In this document: positions 33,991-44,630 of the stretch, one piece after another | How the letters are laid out: each line of letters begins with the position of its first letter | How positions within the stretch are numbered: the stretch's first letter is position 1 | From: Saccopteryx bilineata | Lineage: Eukaryota; Chordata; Mammalia; Chiroptera; Emballonuridae | Assembly (NCBI RefSeq): GCF_036850765.1 | Contig: NC_089493.1 | Location: 125,060,239-125,124,238, forward strand | Reading direction: 5' to 3' | Length of the DNA stretch: 64,000 nucleotides | Notes under the pieces: model-generated | Seen by the model: only the letters and a program-made list of their open reading frames with translations | Databases searched by the model: none | Told to the model about the DNA's origin: nothing | Translations under genes and position numbers: made by a program

Positions 33991-34694
33991 TTACCCCAAC
34001 CCTGACAGCACTCTGGGAGGCACTGGAGCAACCAGGGAGCACTGTACCCCTAGTTTAGTCAGGTAGATAAGGCGTGAGTTTGTGCACACAGGCACACACT
34101 TCAGGCATCTTGGTGGACCACAAAATAACAAGGTGAGTGGACTGCGGAAAGGTACCTGTTGAAGGTACCAGGAGCTCTGGAGAGGGATTCTCAGAACAAG
34201 CAGGAACACCTGGAGGAGGCAGCTCCCGGCGAGGTCCGGGGTAAGTGTGACAGGTGGAGAGGACAGGGTGCTCCTGCCAGAGGCCCACATGGGTCAGGAG
34301 CATCTTGCAGTCAGGCGAGAGGCTGATTTTGCAAAGCTTCCATCCATGTGTGTCTCCACTTTTCCTTCTGCTCATGTATCTGTCTTCCTCTGGGCAGCCA
34401 GACCACTGCTGTGGCCTTGTGGCCACGGAGCCAGTAAGTGACAAGGAATTGACTCTTGGCTTTTGAACTTCAAACGCTATAAGCAGTGTGAAGGGGATGT
34501 GTGCTGAGCTGTTTTGATCCCCACCTGAAGGAAGATGGAGACTCAAGACGCAAGACTGGAAGGGGAGGAGTCCTGGTGTGGAGCGGAAGGTGAGAGGCAG
34601 TTGAGTGAGCTACTAGTATTCATTCTCAGGGGAAGATGAGCCAGTGGCCCGCTCCTCTAACTGGCTCTCCACTCTAGGGTGCTAGTAATTGTAC
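33991..34694. other. Unique non-coding sequence
   Basis: A 163-aa minus frame (34546-34055) overlaps frames in other phases and has no domain. Not called. Confidence 0.5.
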
Positions 34695-35329
34695 ACCCAG
34701 CCCCTCAATAATGATAGACCCAGCCCCTCAGTAATGATAGACCCAACCCCTCAATAATGATAGACCCAGCCCCTCAGTAATGATAGACCCAACCCCACAG
34801 TAATGATAGACCCAACCCCTCGGTGATGGTAGACCCAACCCCTCAGTGATGGTAGACCCAACCCCTCAGTGATGGTAGATCCAACCCCTCAGTGATGGTA
34901 GACCCAACCCCTCAGTGATGGTAGACCCAACCCCTCAGTGATGGTAGACCCAGCCCCTCAGTGATGATAGACCCAACCCCTCAGTGATGGTAGATCCAAC
35001 CCCTCAGTGATGGTAGACCCAGCCCCTCAGTGATGATAGACCCAACCCCTCGATAATGGTAGACCCAACCCCTCAGTGATGGTAGATCCAACCCCTCAGT
35101 GATGGTAGACCCAGCCCCTCAGTGATGATAGACCCAACCCCTTGATAATGGTAGACCCAACCCCTCAGTGATGGTAGACCCAGCCCCTCAGTGATGATAG
35201 ACCCAACCCCTTGATAATGGTAGACCCAACCCCTCAGTGATGGTAGACCCAGCCCCTCAGTGATGATAGACCCAACCCCTTGATAATGGTAGACCCAACC
35301 CCTCAGTGATGGTAGACCCAGCCCCTCAG
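34695..35329. repeat. 23-bp minisatellite, 27 full units plus a partial
   Basis: Twenty-seven uninterrupted 23-bp units of type 'acccaacccctcagtgatgg'+tag run in perfect register from 34695 to 35315, followed by 14 bases of a 28th. Variants differ at the sixth base (a/g), at positions 11-15 and at position 20. The last third is organised as a 69-bp trimer repeated three times. The 91-aa minus-strand open frame (35348-35073) is a by-product of this periodicity and not a gene. Confidence 0.97.
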
Positions 35330-35985
35330 AAGGCTTGAGGAACAGCATCCTTCCTCAAGCTACAGCCATATAGCATTTGTGGTGGCACTGGGCAAAGGGA
35401 ACAAAAGAGTAGGCTTTTGGGTATGGTGTCTAAACAGATGGGACCAAGAATTTTCTATCTCCTGAGGGTCCCAGCAGAGCTGACATTACTTGTATACACC
35501 TCAAGGACTTCAGGTTGGTGGCCTAGAGGGGGCCTTATGGTAGGGAGAGAGCCCAGCAAAAAGGGGCAAGCCTTTGGCGATGTACTTCCCCCAACAACCA
35601 CCACCTTCATCAATCTTAGATAAACTCCTGGGAAGGGGGGAGGAGTAGGGACGACAAGAATACCCTGACGTGACTGAGAAAACACTGGAATAATTGAGAA
35701 GACTCAGAACTGACCGGCTAGTATTTCCGCCAAAGTATATTCTAAATTATTTAAGGAAATTGATCTAAGGGAAACTGAGTAGATTGTTGAGATACAAGTA
35801 CCTTAGAATGTGGGCTAAAAGCTCCATCCTGTGTTTGCATGGAGGGCCATGAGTTGGAGAAATGGCGGAGAGGCAGATGGCAGATTGCTTTGATGCTTGC
35901 GGGGGTGGGTGGTCTTAGTTGGTTCCAAGGTGTTCAGAGCCTGGCCAGGTCTTCTTTCAGGGTGGATAGGTGGAAAAATGCAAAG
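35330..35985. other. Unique non-coding sequence
   Basis: Nothing recognised. Confidence 0.5.
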
Positions 35986-35989
35986 TTCT

Positions 35990-36125
35990 GGACATTCCAG
36001 GGGACAGAGCACATGGCTTCTTGCCTAGTTCTGCCATGCAATGGTTATGTGACCTTGCGCAACTGGCTCAGCCTCTCAGTGCCTTAGTTTTCTCATTTTA
36101 AAACAAAGACAGTGACCTATATAAT
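35990..36125 (+). repeat. MIR fragment
   Basis: 'gttatgtgaccttgcgcaac' and 'cagtgccttagttttctcat' are the MIR core. Confidence 0.85.
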
Positions 36126-36132
36126 TGCTAAA

Positions 36133-36275
36133 CCATTGTTTCTCAAACATCAGGGTGCCTGACACTCAAGGGAAAATGGGTTAAAGTGTAGCTCTCTGGT
36201 GTGACAGAGATTCAGACTTGAGGGTCTGGAGTTCCTCAGAGAACCTCTCTTCCCAGGATCCACTGTGATGACCTT
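36133..36275. repeat. Possible hAT-type MITE fragment
   Basis: 'cattgtttctcaaacatcag' resembles the terminal wording of MER5/MER20-type elements. The other end is unclear. Confidence 0.4.
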
Positions 36276-36740
36276 TGCATTGAAGGTCTAGGCGGGCACT
36301 AAGATCCCCTGGGCTTATTCTCCCTCCATTGTCCCTTGGCCTGACTTTCTTCATGTCCTCGAGGTGTCTTGCCTTCTCTGTTATGTGCCCTTGCCCTTGG
36401 AAAGTCTTCCCAGCTGTAATACTCTAAGTGGTGAGACATCCCTCTGGTCCAGATTCTTCCTCTGTGTGGCGACCTCCTCCCCTCCTGCTCTGCCCCATTC
36501 TGTGAGGGCAGCTTCCCTCTTGGCCTTCCCCTCCTCTGTGGTCCCCCGAGAGCCACGTAGAAGTGCATGAGGGAGGCAGCTTCTTCGAGGCACTGTCCTG
36601 GGTGCTGGGCATGTGCAGGGAGGGACTGATACCCTCAGAGATGTCCAACACAGCCCTTCCCCATGGCCTCCAGCCTTATCAATGCTGTTCTTCTTGCTCA
36701 GCATGCTTTCCCCTGCTCTCTGTCTTGTGGGTTCTACTCT
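36276..36740. other. Unique non-coding sequence
   Basis: Overlapping open frames of 68-107 aa on both strands, none with a domain. Confidence 0.5.
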
Positions 36741-36744
36741 TTTT

Positions 36745-37520
36745 TAAGAATTATGATTTATTTATTAGCCATATTTTTCTTCTGCTTACAAACGTAAAAA
36801 GAAATATGATAAAAAATTTTCAAAAAGAGCAGCATAAGAAGCAGAAAATTTCTTATGCCTGATAGTCTCCTCCAAAATAACAAAAGTTAATGCCTGATGT
36901 GCCAAAGATCAGGTTTTTGAAATAAGCATGTAAATAAATAAAAATAAATATATATATTTTGAAGTGGAAGTGCAGTTATTCCACACATACTATTTCCTGA
37001 CATCTTTCCCCAGTGAGAAGTTGTACGCCCTTACTTATACATGCCCTGTTACATGTCATTGTGTGGAGATACACCACATTCTTTACCATGACCATATATT
37101 ATTCCAGAGTTAATTTAACTACTTCCTCATTCATAACATTCAGACACTGTTTTAATTTTTCAGTTACAAACTGCAAATAACTGCACACTGTTGTCACTAA
37201 CATCCTTACCCAGACGCCTCCATGCATTTGAACAGCTGTAGGACGTATTCCGAGAACTAGAATGGCTAGATGAGAGGGTATGATTATTTCACTGTTAATT
37301 GTTATTGCCAACTTGGCCCTCATAATGGACTGCTAACTTGTTCTTGCGCTAATATTTTGTAAGGGGCTATTTCTCCATACATACTTCCTTGCCAACTTTG
37401 GCATTATCTATCTTTTAACTCATTGCCAAACAGATAGATGAAAGCATCTTTTTATTATTTCCTTTTCCTTAATTATTAGAGAGGTTGATCAGTTTGAACT
37501 GTCACATTTTGACCTCTGCC
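36745..37520 (-). mobile_element. Old LINE-1 (L1M-type) 3' fragment
   Basis: 'catatattattccagagtta' and 'gccaacttggccctcataat' follow the 3' region of old LINE-1 elements on the minus strand. No ORF is retained. Confidence 0.65.
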
Positions 37521-37534
37521 CATTCTTTCTTTTA

Positions 37535-37970
37535 TTAGGTAATTAAAAAAAACCCCACATAAGTAAGACAATTATATTGCTTAAAAATACATCTGTGCAA
37601 AAGGGTGGAAATGAGGATGAAAGCTTGGCCCCAGGCCCCCAAGCTGTCTGCTCTCAAGTTAGACCATCTGGCACCGAGGGCTTGGCTTGGAAGAGCCCTT
37701 GTAGGCCCTGGGCAGAAAACTTCTTGCAGGGGCCTGTCCCACAGAAAGCAGGGGCACAGCCTGCACTTGACCAGTGCTGCCCTCTCTGTGGGCACTCCGC
37801 TTCTGGGCTGTAACTGTGGCCAGAGTTGCCTTACTGGACGATGATGGTAGTGCCAGCTGGGAGTGCCCACCTGTCCCTGACCTGTCCCTGCAGGTGGTAC
37901 AAGGCCCATAGGCAAGCAAGCTGGGTCACAGGCAGGGCCCTGGGCTGTAGGCAGGCAGGAAAGTGGCAGA
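37535..37970. other. Unique non-coding sequence
   Basis: Frames of 126 aa (minus) and 78-79 aa (plus) overlap. No domain seen. Confidence 0.45.
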
Positions 37971-37974
37971 GGTG

Positions 37975-38175
37975 GGGTTGAGTTTCAAGTTCATAGTTAA
38001 CTCCTTTTGAGACTCTGTTTAAGTAGCTATGGCTCTCAGCTTCCCTACTTGTAAAATGTAGGGAAAATGAAAGAGTGATGTCAGTTTCAAGGGCCCCTTG
38101 TGAGGCTCAAACAAAACTGTGTACCAATAATACCAAAACCTTCCCTAAGTGGGTGTTGAATGCTGATGTCCCAGT
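37975..38175 (+). repeat. MIR fragment
   Basis: 'ctcagcttccctacttgtaa' then 'aatgtaggg' is a decayed MIR core. Confidence 0.7.
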
Positions 38176-38269
38176 TCCACCAGGGGATCATGTCCTTCAC
38201 AGCTACATGCTGACTCCCTTGAGCAGGGGCCATTTTTTTTTCCGTTGTTTCACGTATAACACAGTGGGT

Positions 38270-38475
38270 GTGAGGTGGGCTTTGGAACTGGAAGGAGCTG
38301 GGTACAGTGTGCTTACTGGCCGTGTGGCTGGGCGGATTACTGAACCCCTCTGAGACGCAATGTCCGTTGACATGAAGCAGACATCGCTATTTCTTGGTAT
38401 CTTGTGAGTAGTTAATGAGCTGTGCTGAGAGACTGGAGCAGGGTGAGAGTTCAATCAGTGTTGTTATTTTCATCC
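38270..38475 (+). repeat. MIR fragment
   Basis: 'ggccgtgtggctgggcggat' and the 3' 'gagttcaatcagtgttgtta' fit MIR order. Confidence 0.65.
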
Positions 38476-38915
38476 CTAATAAGTGTAAATTATTTATAAC
38501 ACTGATCTCAACCACAGTGGCATTCTCCCTCTCTCTCTCCCGTTCTGAGCTTTAGAGAGCGGCTCACAGAGAAATGGTTCCTGCCGCCCCACCCCCATTG
38601 GTCTGGGCAAATGCCTGCGGGCCTCTGGACCATCAGACCCATGGTCCCGCACATGTTTCCCCTGCCTCCATGTTTTCGCTCCAGACACTGGGCTCCCTGT
38701 GGGCCAACCCACACCTGGCTGTAAAGGAGAGGAGGGTCCTTTCAGGTGAAGCATTCTAAGGTCTTCTACTGTCCACTCGTCTTCTGTCTACAGTGGTGAC
38801 AAAATCCCACCATTTGAGGGAAGCCTTACTTACCCTGGGGTTGACACTTGTTTTTAATATTGGGAAACTGCATCCGGGCTCTCGACATATTTACATTTTA
38901 TAAATATGGCCCACA
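38476..38915. other. Unique non-coding sequence
   Basis: Nothing recognised. Confidence 0.5.
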
Positions 38916-38919
38916 GTGC

Positions 38920-39085
38920 CCACCTCTGCCTTTTCTCTGGAAGACCCTGGACAAAGTATTTAATCTTTGTATGCCTTAGTTTCCTCATCTGGGAAATGTG
39001 GAAAAAATGGCACTGACCTCAGAGGGGTGAGGTGATTGAGATAAAGGAGCCAACATGGACATAGTGTCCACAAAGTGTAAGAAAA
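38920..39085 (+). repeat. MIR fragment
   Basis: 'atgccttagtttcctcatct' then 'gggaaatgtgg' gives a clear MIR core. Confidence 0.88.
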
Positions 39086-39277
39086 ATAACTCTTACCTCC
39101 AGGGGCATGGTCTCCACCCTCCATGGAAGGTGCTTAGTCTATGAGTTCCTTCTTCTGACTTCTGATGCCTCCCAGCCACAGTCATCCTTGACCTTTTGAG
39201 TGGATCAGATGGCCTTAAAGGTCCAGTGTGAGAGCAGTGGGAAGACAGATGGTAGACCCTCCAGAATGCCCTTAGAG

Positions 39278-39630
39278 CAGGGGTCCCCAAACTTCTTACA
39301 CAAGGGGCCAGTTCACTGTCCCTCAGACCGTTGGAGGGCCTGACTATAAAAAAAACTATGAACAAATCCCTATGCATACTGCACATATCTTATTTTAAAG
39401 TAAAAAAACAAAACAAGAACAAATACAATATTTAAAATAAAGAACAAGTAAATTTAAATCAACAAACTGACCCGTATTTCAATGGGAACTATGGGCTAAT
39501 GAAATGGTCAATGTGCTCCTCTCACTGACCACCAATGAAAGAGGCGCCCCTTCAGGAAGTGCAGCGGGGGCCGGATAAATGGCCTCAGGGGGCCACATGC
39601 GGCCCACGGGCCGTAGTTTGGGGGCCCCTG
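39278..39630. mobile_element. Non-autonomous hAT transposon
   Basis: 353 bp with terminal inverted repeats 'caggggtccccaaact' (39278-39293) and 'agtttgggggcccctg' (39615-39630), flanked by a perfect 8-bp duplication 'ccttagag' at 39270-39277 and 39631-39638. Eight-bp duplications and CAGGG ends are hallmarks of hAT elements. The subterminal 'ggccacatgcggcccacggg' is typical too. No transposase frame. Confidence 0.95.
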
Positions 39631-39639
39631 CCTTAGAGG

Positions 39640-40615
39640 GTCAGCCTGGATGCAACTCTTGAGAAGGCAGGGTTGCCTGGGAGGCTATGCCAGAGGCCAG
39701 GAGCAGGGCTGGGGATGAGGTGTTCCAGAGGAAAGGAGGGAAGAGACAGCTGGAAAATCCCAGCCATGGCGTCACTGAACAGCTTCTCACTCAGCTCTCC
39801 TACCATATCTGTGGTTTTTGGTCTCATCATTTTCTGGGCCCTAGTCTTCCAGTCTGTAGAATGGGAATGTGGATGTTAGGAAGGCATCAGTGGAAGATAC
39901 AAGACTTCTTTTGACCCAGCTTCAGGACAGCACGGCTGCCTCATTGTACTGATCAAACAAGCCACGGAGGCCAGCCTGGGTCAAGGGACACAGAGTCCAC
40001 CTCTGAGTGGGAGTCATGTCTAAGAACTTGTAGCTGTCTGAAATCCACCCTGACATGCTTTCCAAGGAAAGGGTCTTCTGAGTGTTCTATTTGCTGCTAT
40101 AGGCGCATCAGAGGTGCTCAGTAAATGTGTATAGACTGAGTGGATGAATAAGTTTTACAGTGCATGCCAAACCTGCTTCTGCCAGGAAGGCCTCCACACC
40201 TAACTCTGGCCATGGGGCCCTCTCCTACCTTGCCTCCATGTCCCATCTGCCCCTCCTTCCTCTGGGCCTTGGGCTCCTTCCTCCCACATAGATGACCCTG
40301 GAAACAGGGCCTTGAGCTCCCTGAGGGAACGCTTGGGCTTTGTCATGCAGGGAGGACTCGAATAGGAGTTCCGAACTGTACACACACTATAGGCACATTT
40401 TATATACAGCAGGTCACTGAATAATGTGTTGTTATAATGTTGATGAGAAAAAAATAACCCATTCATGGCTGGAGCTGCTGTCTGTGTGGGGTTTGCATAT
40501 TCTACCTGTGTCTGCATAGGTTTCCTCCCCTGTCCCCAAAAAGTGCATGCTAGGTGAACTGGGGTGACTCCATTGTCCCAGTCTGAGTAAATGTAGGAGG
40601 GGTTCTTGTCCAGGG
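39640..40615. other. Mostly unique non-coding sequence
   Basis: An L2-like scrap with 'gaggtgctcagtaaatgtgt' lies at 40111-40130. Other frames are short and overlap. No gene. Confidence 0.5.
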
Positions 40616-40619
40616 AGAG

Positions 40620-40625
40620 GCCTTC
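40620..40625. repeat. Provirus target duplication, left copy
   Basis: 'gccttc' here and at 45072-45077 flank the two LTRs. Six base pairs is the usual size for class II retroviruses. Confidence 0.75.
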
Positions 40626-41061
40626 TGTTGAGGTCCAGCCACGACAAGTCTGTTACGGGGTCCTCGAAAGGGAAAAGGTATGGAATTAAATAAATGATAG
40701 AGAATTAAAGATATATACATAAAGATGGGTTCGGGAGGACCACACGGCAAACAGTCTCTACTGCTCCTAAGCCGATACAATGGAGGCCCCAGAAGCGCAT
40801 CCCTCTTTATTCAGGGAAAAAACGTGGTCCCTTAGCAATTCAATTGTTTCCAAGACAACTCAAAGACAACCCTCACCATACCATTTAGATCTAATTTTAC
40901 ACCAATAAGAAACTAGCTTCCAGCCTCTTCCAGAGAACATGGGTGGGATAAGCAATAATCAAGCATAGCTCTTTGTTAACTGGGCAGGTGAGATGGGTAG
41001 TTAGGCCCATCACCTGTCCCCTGGATATAAAAACACCTTGTTTATATTTTGGTCCCCGACA
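40626..41061 (-). repeat. 3' LTR
   Basis: 436 bp bounded by tg...ca. A polyadenylation signal (aataaa on the minus strand) lies at 40806-40811. It aligns along its full length with 44631-45071. Confidence 0.95.
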
Positions 41062-41990
41062 GATAACCCTTTTGTATTTATTAAAACTTCAAATTCATGT
41101 GTTGTGATTCATACTCATCTGAATTCCCATGTTTGGATTTGGAGGCAGACTGGAAAAATATAAAATAAACAACAATATTAAAACAGTCAATGCTAACAGA
41201 TATTATAACAAGTGTTCTAATACAATGAAGTGATTAAAGCCTATTAGATTATCAAGCAAAGTCTTAACTAATACAACAGGATCTAAAATAAAATTCTTAG
41301 TCTTAAATGTCCTTAACATGTTAATGTAATTTCACCAAGTCCATGTTGACACTATCACCGCTTCATATTATTTGTAAATGTAACTCAACCCCACTTCAGT
41401 CTGAGAAGTGTCCCAAGGAGCAGGAGTCACACACATTCAGGAAAAGTCCACAAGGCACTGGAGTTGTGGTCATATTTCCATGCTTTGCAGCTAGAGTCCA
41501 AGTCCCAATGACCACTGCTTCTAGCTGGTAACAATTCAAGTAGACTGGAAAAGCCGTCTGCAGCACGTCTGAAGACGGAGCTTCTGTTTTCTTTAAACTG
41601 GAGAGGTGAACCCAGGGTGCCTTTCCCTAGAGCTCTGCAATCATGGCGTGGTGAAGAGAACCTGGGGATACACTATCCTGGGTAGCAGAGGTAAATTTGT
41701 CTAAATTAGGAGCAAGTCCCAGCCTAAAATAGGTATGGGACATTGAGGCAAGAGGAATAAAGGAAACACTATATATTAAATAAAGCAGCAAAAAATAAGA
41801 CTATCAACACCCACAACAGAGATCTTTGAGGGATGAATAAAAACCTGAATATTCAGGCAAGGCATAGTAAGTGGTCCTTGTGTCCATAAGAAAGGAGATC
41901 AGTTTACCTGCTACTTGGAAGAAATACCCTAGGCTCTACCACAGAAATGTGAGATGGGGTCAATGGCCCTGGGCACCTTTAGTCTTCAGT
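41062..41990 (-). other. 3' internal proviral sequence, coding not recognised
   Basis: Homologous in reverse to 6130-6905 plus a further ~280 bp up to the LTR. Possibly env-derived, but no frame or motif is preserved. A short decayed purine stretch next to the LTR could be what remains of the polypurine tract. Confidence 0.6.
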
Positions 41991-42059
41991 GGCAAGCCCC
42001 AGTAGGCTGGCAAGGTCAGGTCACAGGTAGCTGGAGCAGGGCTGGAAGAGACTGAACCC

Positions 42060-42430
42060 TCCCTTGGAGGAATGAGGGGGCAGCGTACCTTCCAGTGTCC
42101 CTTTTTCCCACAGCAAAGGCATGTCTCTGGTAGGGGCTGAGAAGCCTGGCAGGCTTTAGCTCAATGACCTTCCTTTCCACTCTTGAAGCAGGGCCCTGAT
42201 GGAGTCCTATGAAGCCCCTTTGGGGCATTGGAGCCTTTATGGGTGTATGTCAAGAACTGGTATTTTGCCTGATCTCTTTTGGGGCTCTGTCTGCCTTTTC
42301 TGTTCCTCTCTTGGTCATTATAGACCTTAAAAGCCATGCTCAGAAGATCTCGTTGAGAGGTTTGAGGGTCCCCATCTGCCTATATAAACTTTTCCATATA
42401 TCTACAGCTGATTGGAAAAAGAAAAAAACA
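42060..42430 (-). pseudogene. gag capsid end and nucleocapsid remnant
   Basis: On the minus strand the first zinc knuckle (42190-42149) has Ser for its second Cys and a TGA in place of the following aromatic residue. The second knuckle (42121-42080) is an intact CX2CX4HX4C motif, 'CLCCGKKGHWKVRC'. The sequence upstream on the minus strand reads like the end of capsid. It is homologous to 5750-6115. Confidence 0.8.
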
Positions 42431-42534
42431 GCATTATCAGCTAGATCAAATAAAAGAGGGTAGAAGTTTACAGAAGAAAGAACAGAAGTTTGGCATCTCC
42501 TGTAGGATTCCAGAGTCTCTTAGCTGCAGAATAA

Positions 42535-42790
42535 ACCTGTACATCAGCATTCAGAAGAAAAAAAAAATTAAAGTAAAAAACATGATAAAATAGATTTGTA
42601 GGAGTTCCAGGATATGACTTCTTCCCTCCTTTTTAAGATTATTTATAATTGACCTTTAAGCATTTGTTGAGCACACTTTATAATATCTTTACTTCAAAAT
42701 TATAAGAAATACTTGTCTTTATGTTAACTTAACAAAACATAGTAAATGCATTTTCAAGTAACATTCCCATACTTATTAAAACATTTCTAC
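42535..42790 (-). pseudogene. Integrase C-terminal remnant
   Basis: Minus-strand sequence aligns with 5460-5700, the catalytic-core end and C-terminal tail of integrase in the other copy. It includes a tail frame reading 'LNADVQVYSAAKRLWNPTGD'. Frames are broken. It precedes gag nucleocapsid, the same abnormal order as in the other copy. Confidence 0.65.
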
Positions 42791-42794
42791 CCCA

Positions 42795-43585
42795 TTAATT
42801 AACAAGCAAATTAAAGAGCACATTAAAGCTGGAAAATTCTAGTGTGGCTTTCATTATTTTTCTATATATTATTAACAAAAATCTACACCTTTGTTAGGTA
42901 AATCTACTCTGCTTCAAGCTTTGTAGCTGTAGCAGCAGCCTGAAGTTTGAAGCAGTTTAGCCAAAATTAGCAAGTCTTTAGGATCCACATTCCATTCTAT
43001 TTAAATTTAAATGAGCATGCTATACTTGTTGCAATTAAAATTAAAAATTTGTAGGGATATCATTTTATTTTTTCAATATTAAAGCTGGCATTTCCAATTT
43101 TTTTGCATGCAAGAACTTAAAACATCACATTTAGACAACATTAAACAAAGACCAAACACAAACAAGGATCAGACAAGGTAGACAAATTAGAGAGAAACCC
43201 GGGATTTTAGAGATTAGAATGTGGCCTGCTTGATCTTTATGCAGGGCTACTATGATAGGAACAAAAGGATAGAAAATAAACAGAACTCTCTCGAAAAGGT
43301 TCAAGAACGGCCGTTTATGAGATTCTGTTTAGCCACATCCAAACAGGCATTCCCTTTGCTCTCATTTCAGACATAGAACAGTAAAGAAATAAAATGAGTT
43401 TAGAGAAAGAGAATAACTGGAAAAATCTATATTTTTCCCAAACTCTTAAGTATTTCTACTTACTATAGAAAATCAGATAATAACACGTTAAAAAGCATCT
43501 CAGTCTTCTAATCATTCATAAATTCTAATAGCTGCTACAACCAGCAGCCAAAATCCCTCCATTTCAACCCCCGCTGAAAGGCAGG
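42795..43585 (-). other. AT-rich proviral interior, unassigned
   Basis: No retroviral domain could be read in any minus-strand frame. A capsid-like or leader origin is possible but unsupported. Confidence 0.4.
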
Positions 43586-43589
43586 TTTA

Positions 43590-44300
43590 GCTTATCTGGG
43601 AGGGGAATATTTTCCCACTCCTCTCCTGGGGCTGGGGCTCCCTGGCAGAGCCAAACCTGGCTCGCACAAAGGTCAGCCTGCCGTAGAGTCGCCACCCCCG
43701 CGGCCACAGGGATTTGGGGCCCCGGGCCTTGGAGGTGCTTCCTCTACCGCTGCGCCTCCAGCTCGTAGGAGCTGCACATTCCAGCAAAGGAGGCTGCGCT
43801 GTGCACCTGGCCTGTGCCACGTCTGCTGCCTGCGTGTCCCCACAGACCACGCTTTCTTCGCCGCTCACGCGAGTGGCCCCTGCTCGGACTCAAGGCGGTG
43901 GCTGCCACAGCTTCTCGCGCTTGCGCTACCGGAAACTTGGCGGCGTCCAGGTGCCTTGTATTGGGGTACGCCTTCCCGGCCGCACACCTTTTGTATGCGA
44001 ATTCTGAGCACTGGCCAGAGCTCTCTCCCGCCCCATTTGTGTCTTTTTCGCCCCGCTGACCTGGAAAGCCACCGCTCTGCCTCCGCTGTCACCTGCTCAC
44101 TTCACCTCGGCGGCACGGGGCAGGGCAAGCTGCAAGGCCAGCACGAACCCTAGTCCTGGGCGACCTTGTCCCTGCCGCTTTACCGGCTCTCGGCTCATCA
44201 CCCCTGCCTGGGGAGGCCAGCCTTCTGCTCTTTGGAGCCGAGATTTCCAAGAGTCTGAGACAAAGGCTTTGGGAGCAGAGGGCTGCGGAGCCGCAAAGTT
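43590..44300. other. CpG-rich block inside the provirus
   Basis: About 700 bp with high GC and many CpGs, in contrast to the AT-rich LTRs and remaining interior. Frames of 65-97 aa exist on both strands, as expected for GC-rich DNA. It could be a captured host CpG island or a GC-rich gag/leader segment. Confidence 0.6.
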
Positions 44301-44471
44301 TAAAATGGCCATAGCCGTGATATTCCCATCTTCCAAGTTACTCTCAGACTCCAAGCTCTTACATTTACATTCTTCTGTTTCTACCTCATTCTGATCAAAC
44401 AACTTATTCTCAAGTAAAAACATTTGTTCCAAAAGAAAAAGGTTCCTCACTTTTGAACCTAGTACTCCCAT
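44097..44471 (-). pseudogene. Likely gag (matrix) start, 124-aa frame
   Basis: The frame starts about 140 bases downstream of the primer-binding-site-like sequence, where gag is expected, and begins MGVLGSK, which fits an N-myristoylation signal (Gly2, Ser6). The first ~60 residues are acidic and Glu/Asn-rich. The remainder becomes Pro/Ala/Arg-rich as it enters the CpG-rich block and then stops. Calling this matrix is inference from position and N-terminus. No full matrix domain is visible. Confidence 0.55.
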
Positions 44472-44610
44472 ACTTATTTACTCCCAAATTACTACTATAC
44501 TCTCCCCCCACACTGTACTTAAAAGTTTCACTCTCTAAAAGCTTTAACTTACTTCATGTGCTCACTTCTGGGGGAGTTCCATTACCTCTCCGCTTTCCCT
44601 TTTTCAATGG

Positions 44611-44628
44611 CCACATGTATGGGCACCA
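44611..44628 (-). promoter_or_regulatory. Primer binding site-like sequence
   Basis: On the minus strand TGGTGCCCATACATGTGG lies two bases after the 5' LTR end. It resembles the lysine-tRNA-type sites used by betaretroviruses, with several mismatches. Confidence 0.6.
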
Positions 44629-44630
44629 GT

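Noticed and set aside
34695..35329. CRISPR-like array
   Set aside because: Units are contiguous without unique spacers, and the genome is mammalian.
35073..35348. 91-aa repetitive open frame on the minus strand
   Set aside because: It is the translation of the minisatellite. It stays open only because the recent 69-bp trimer is a multiple of three.
43587..44300. Host gene exon within the CpG-rich block
   Set aside because: Frames occur in several phases on both strands with no domain or splice pattern. Its origin is left open in the findings.
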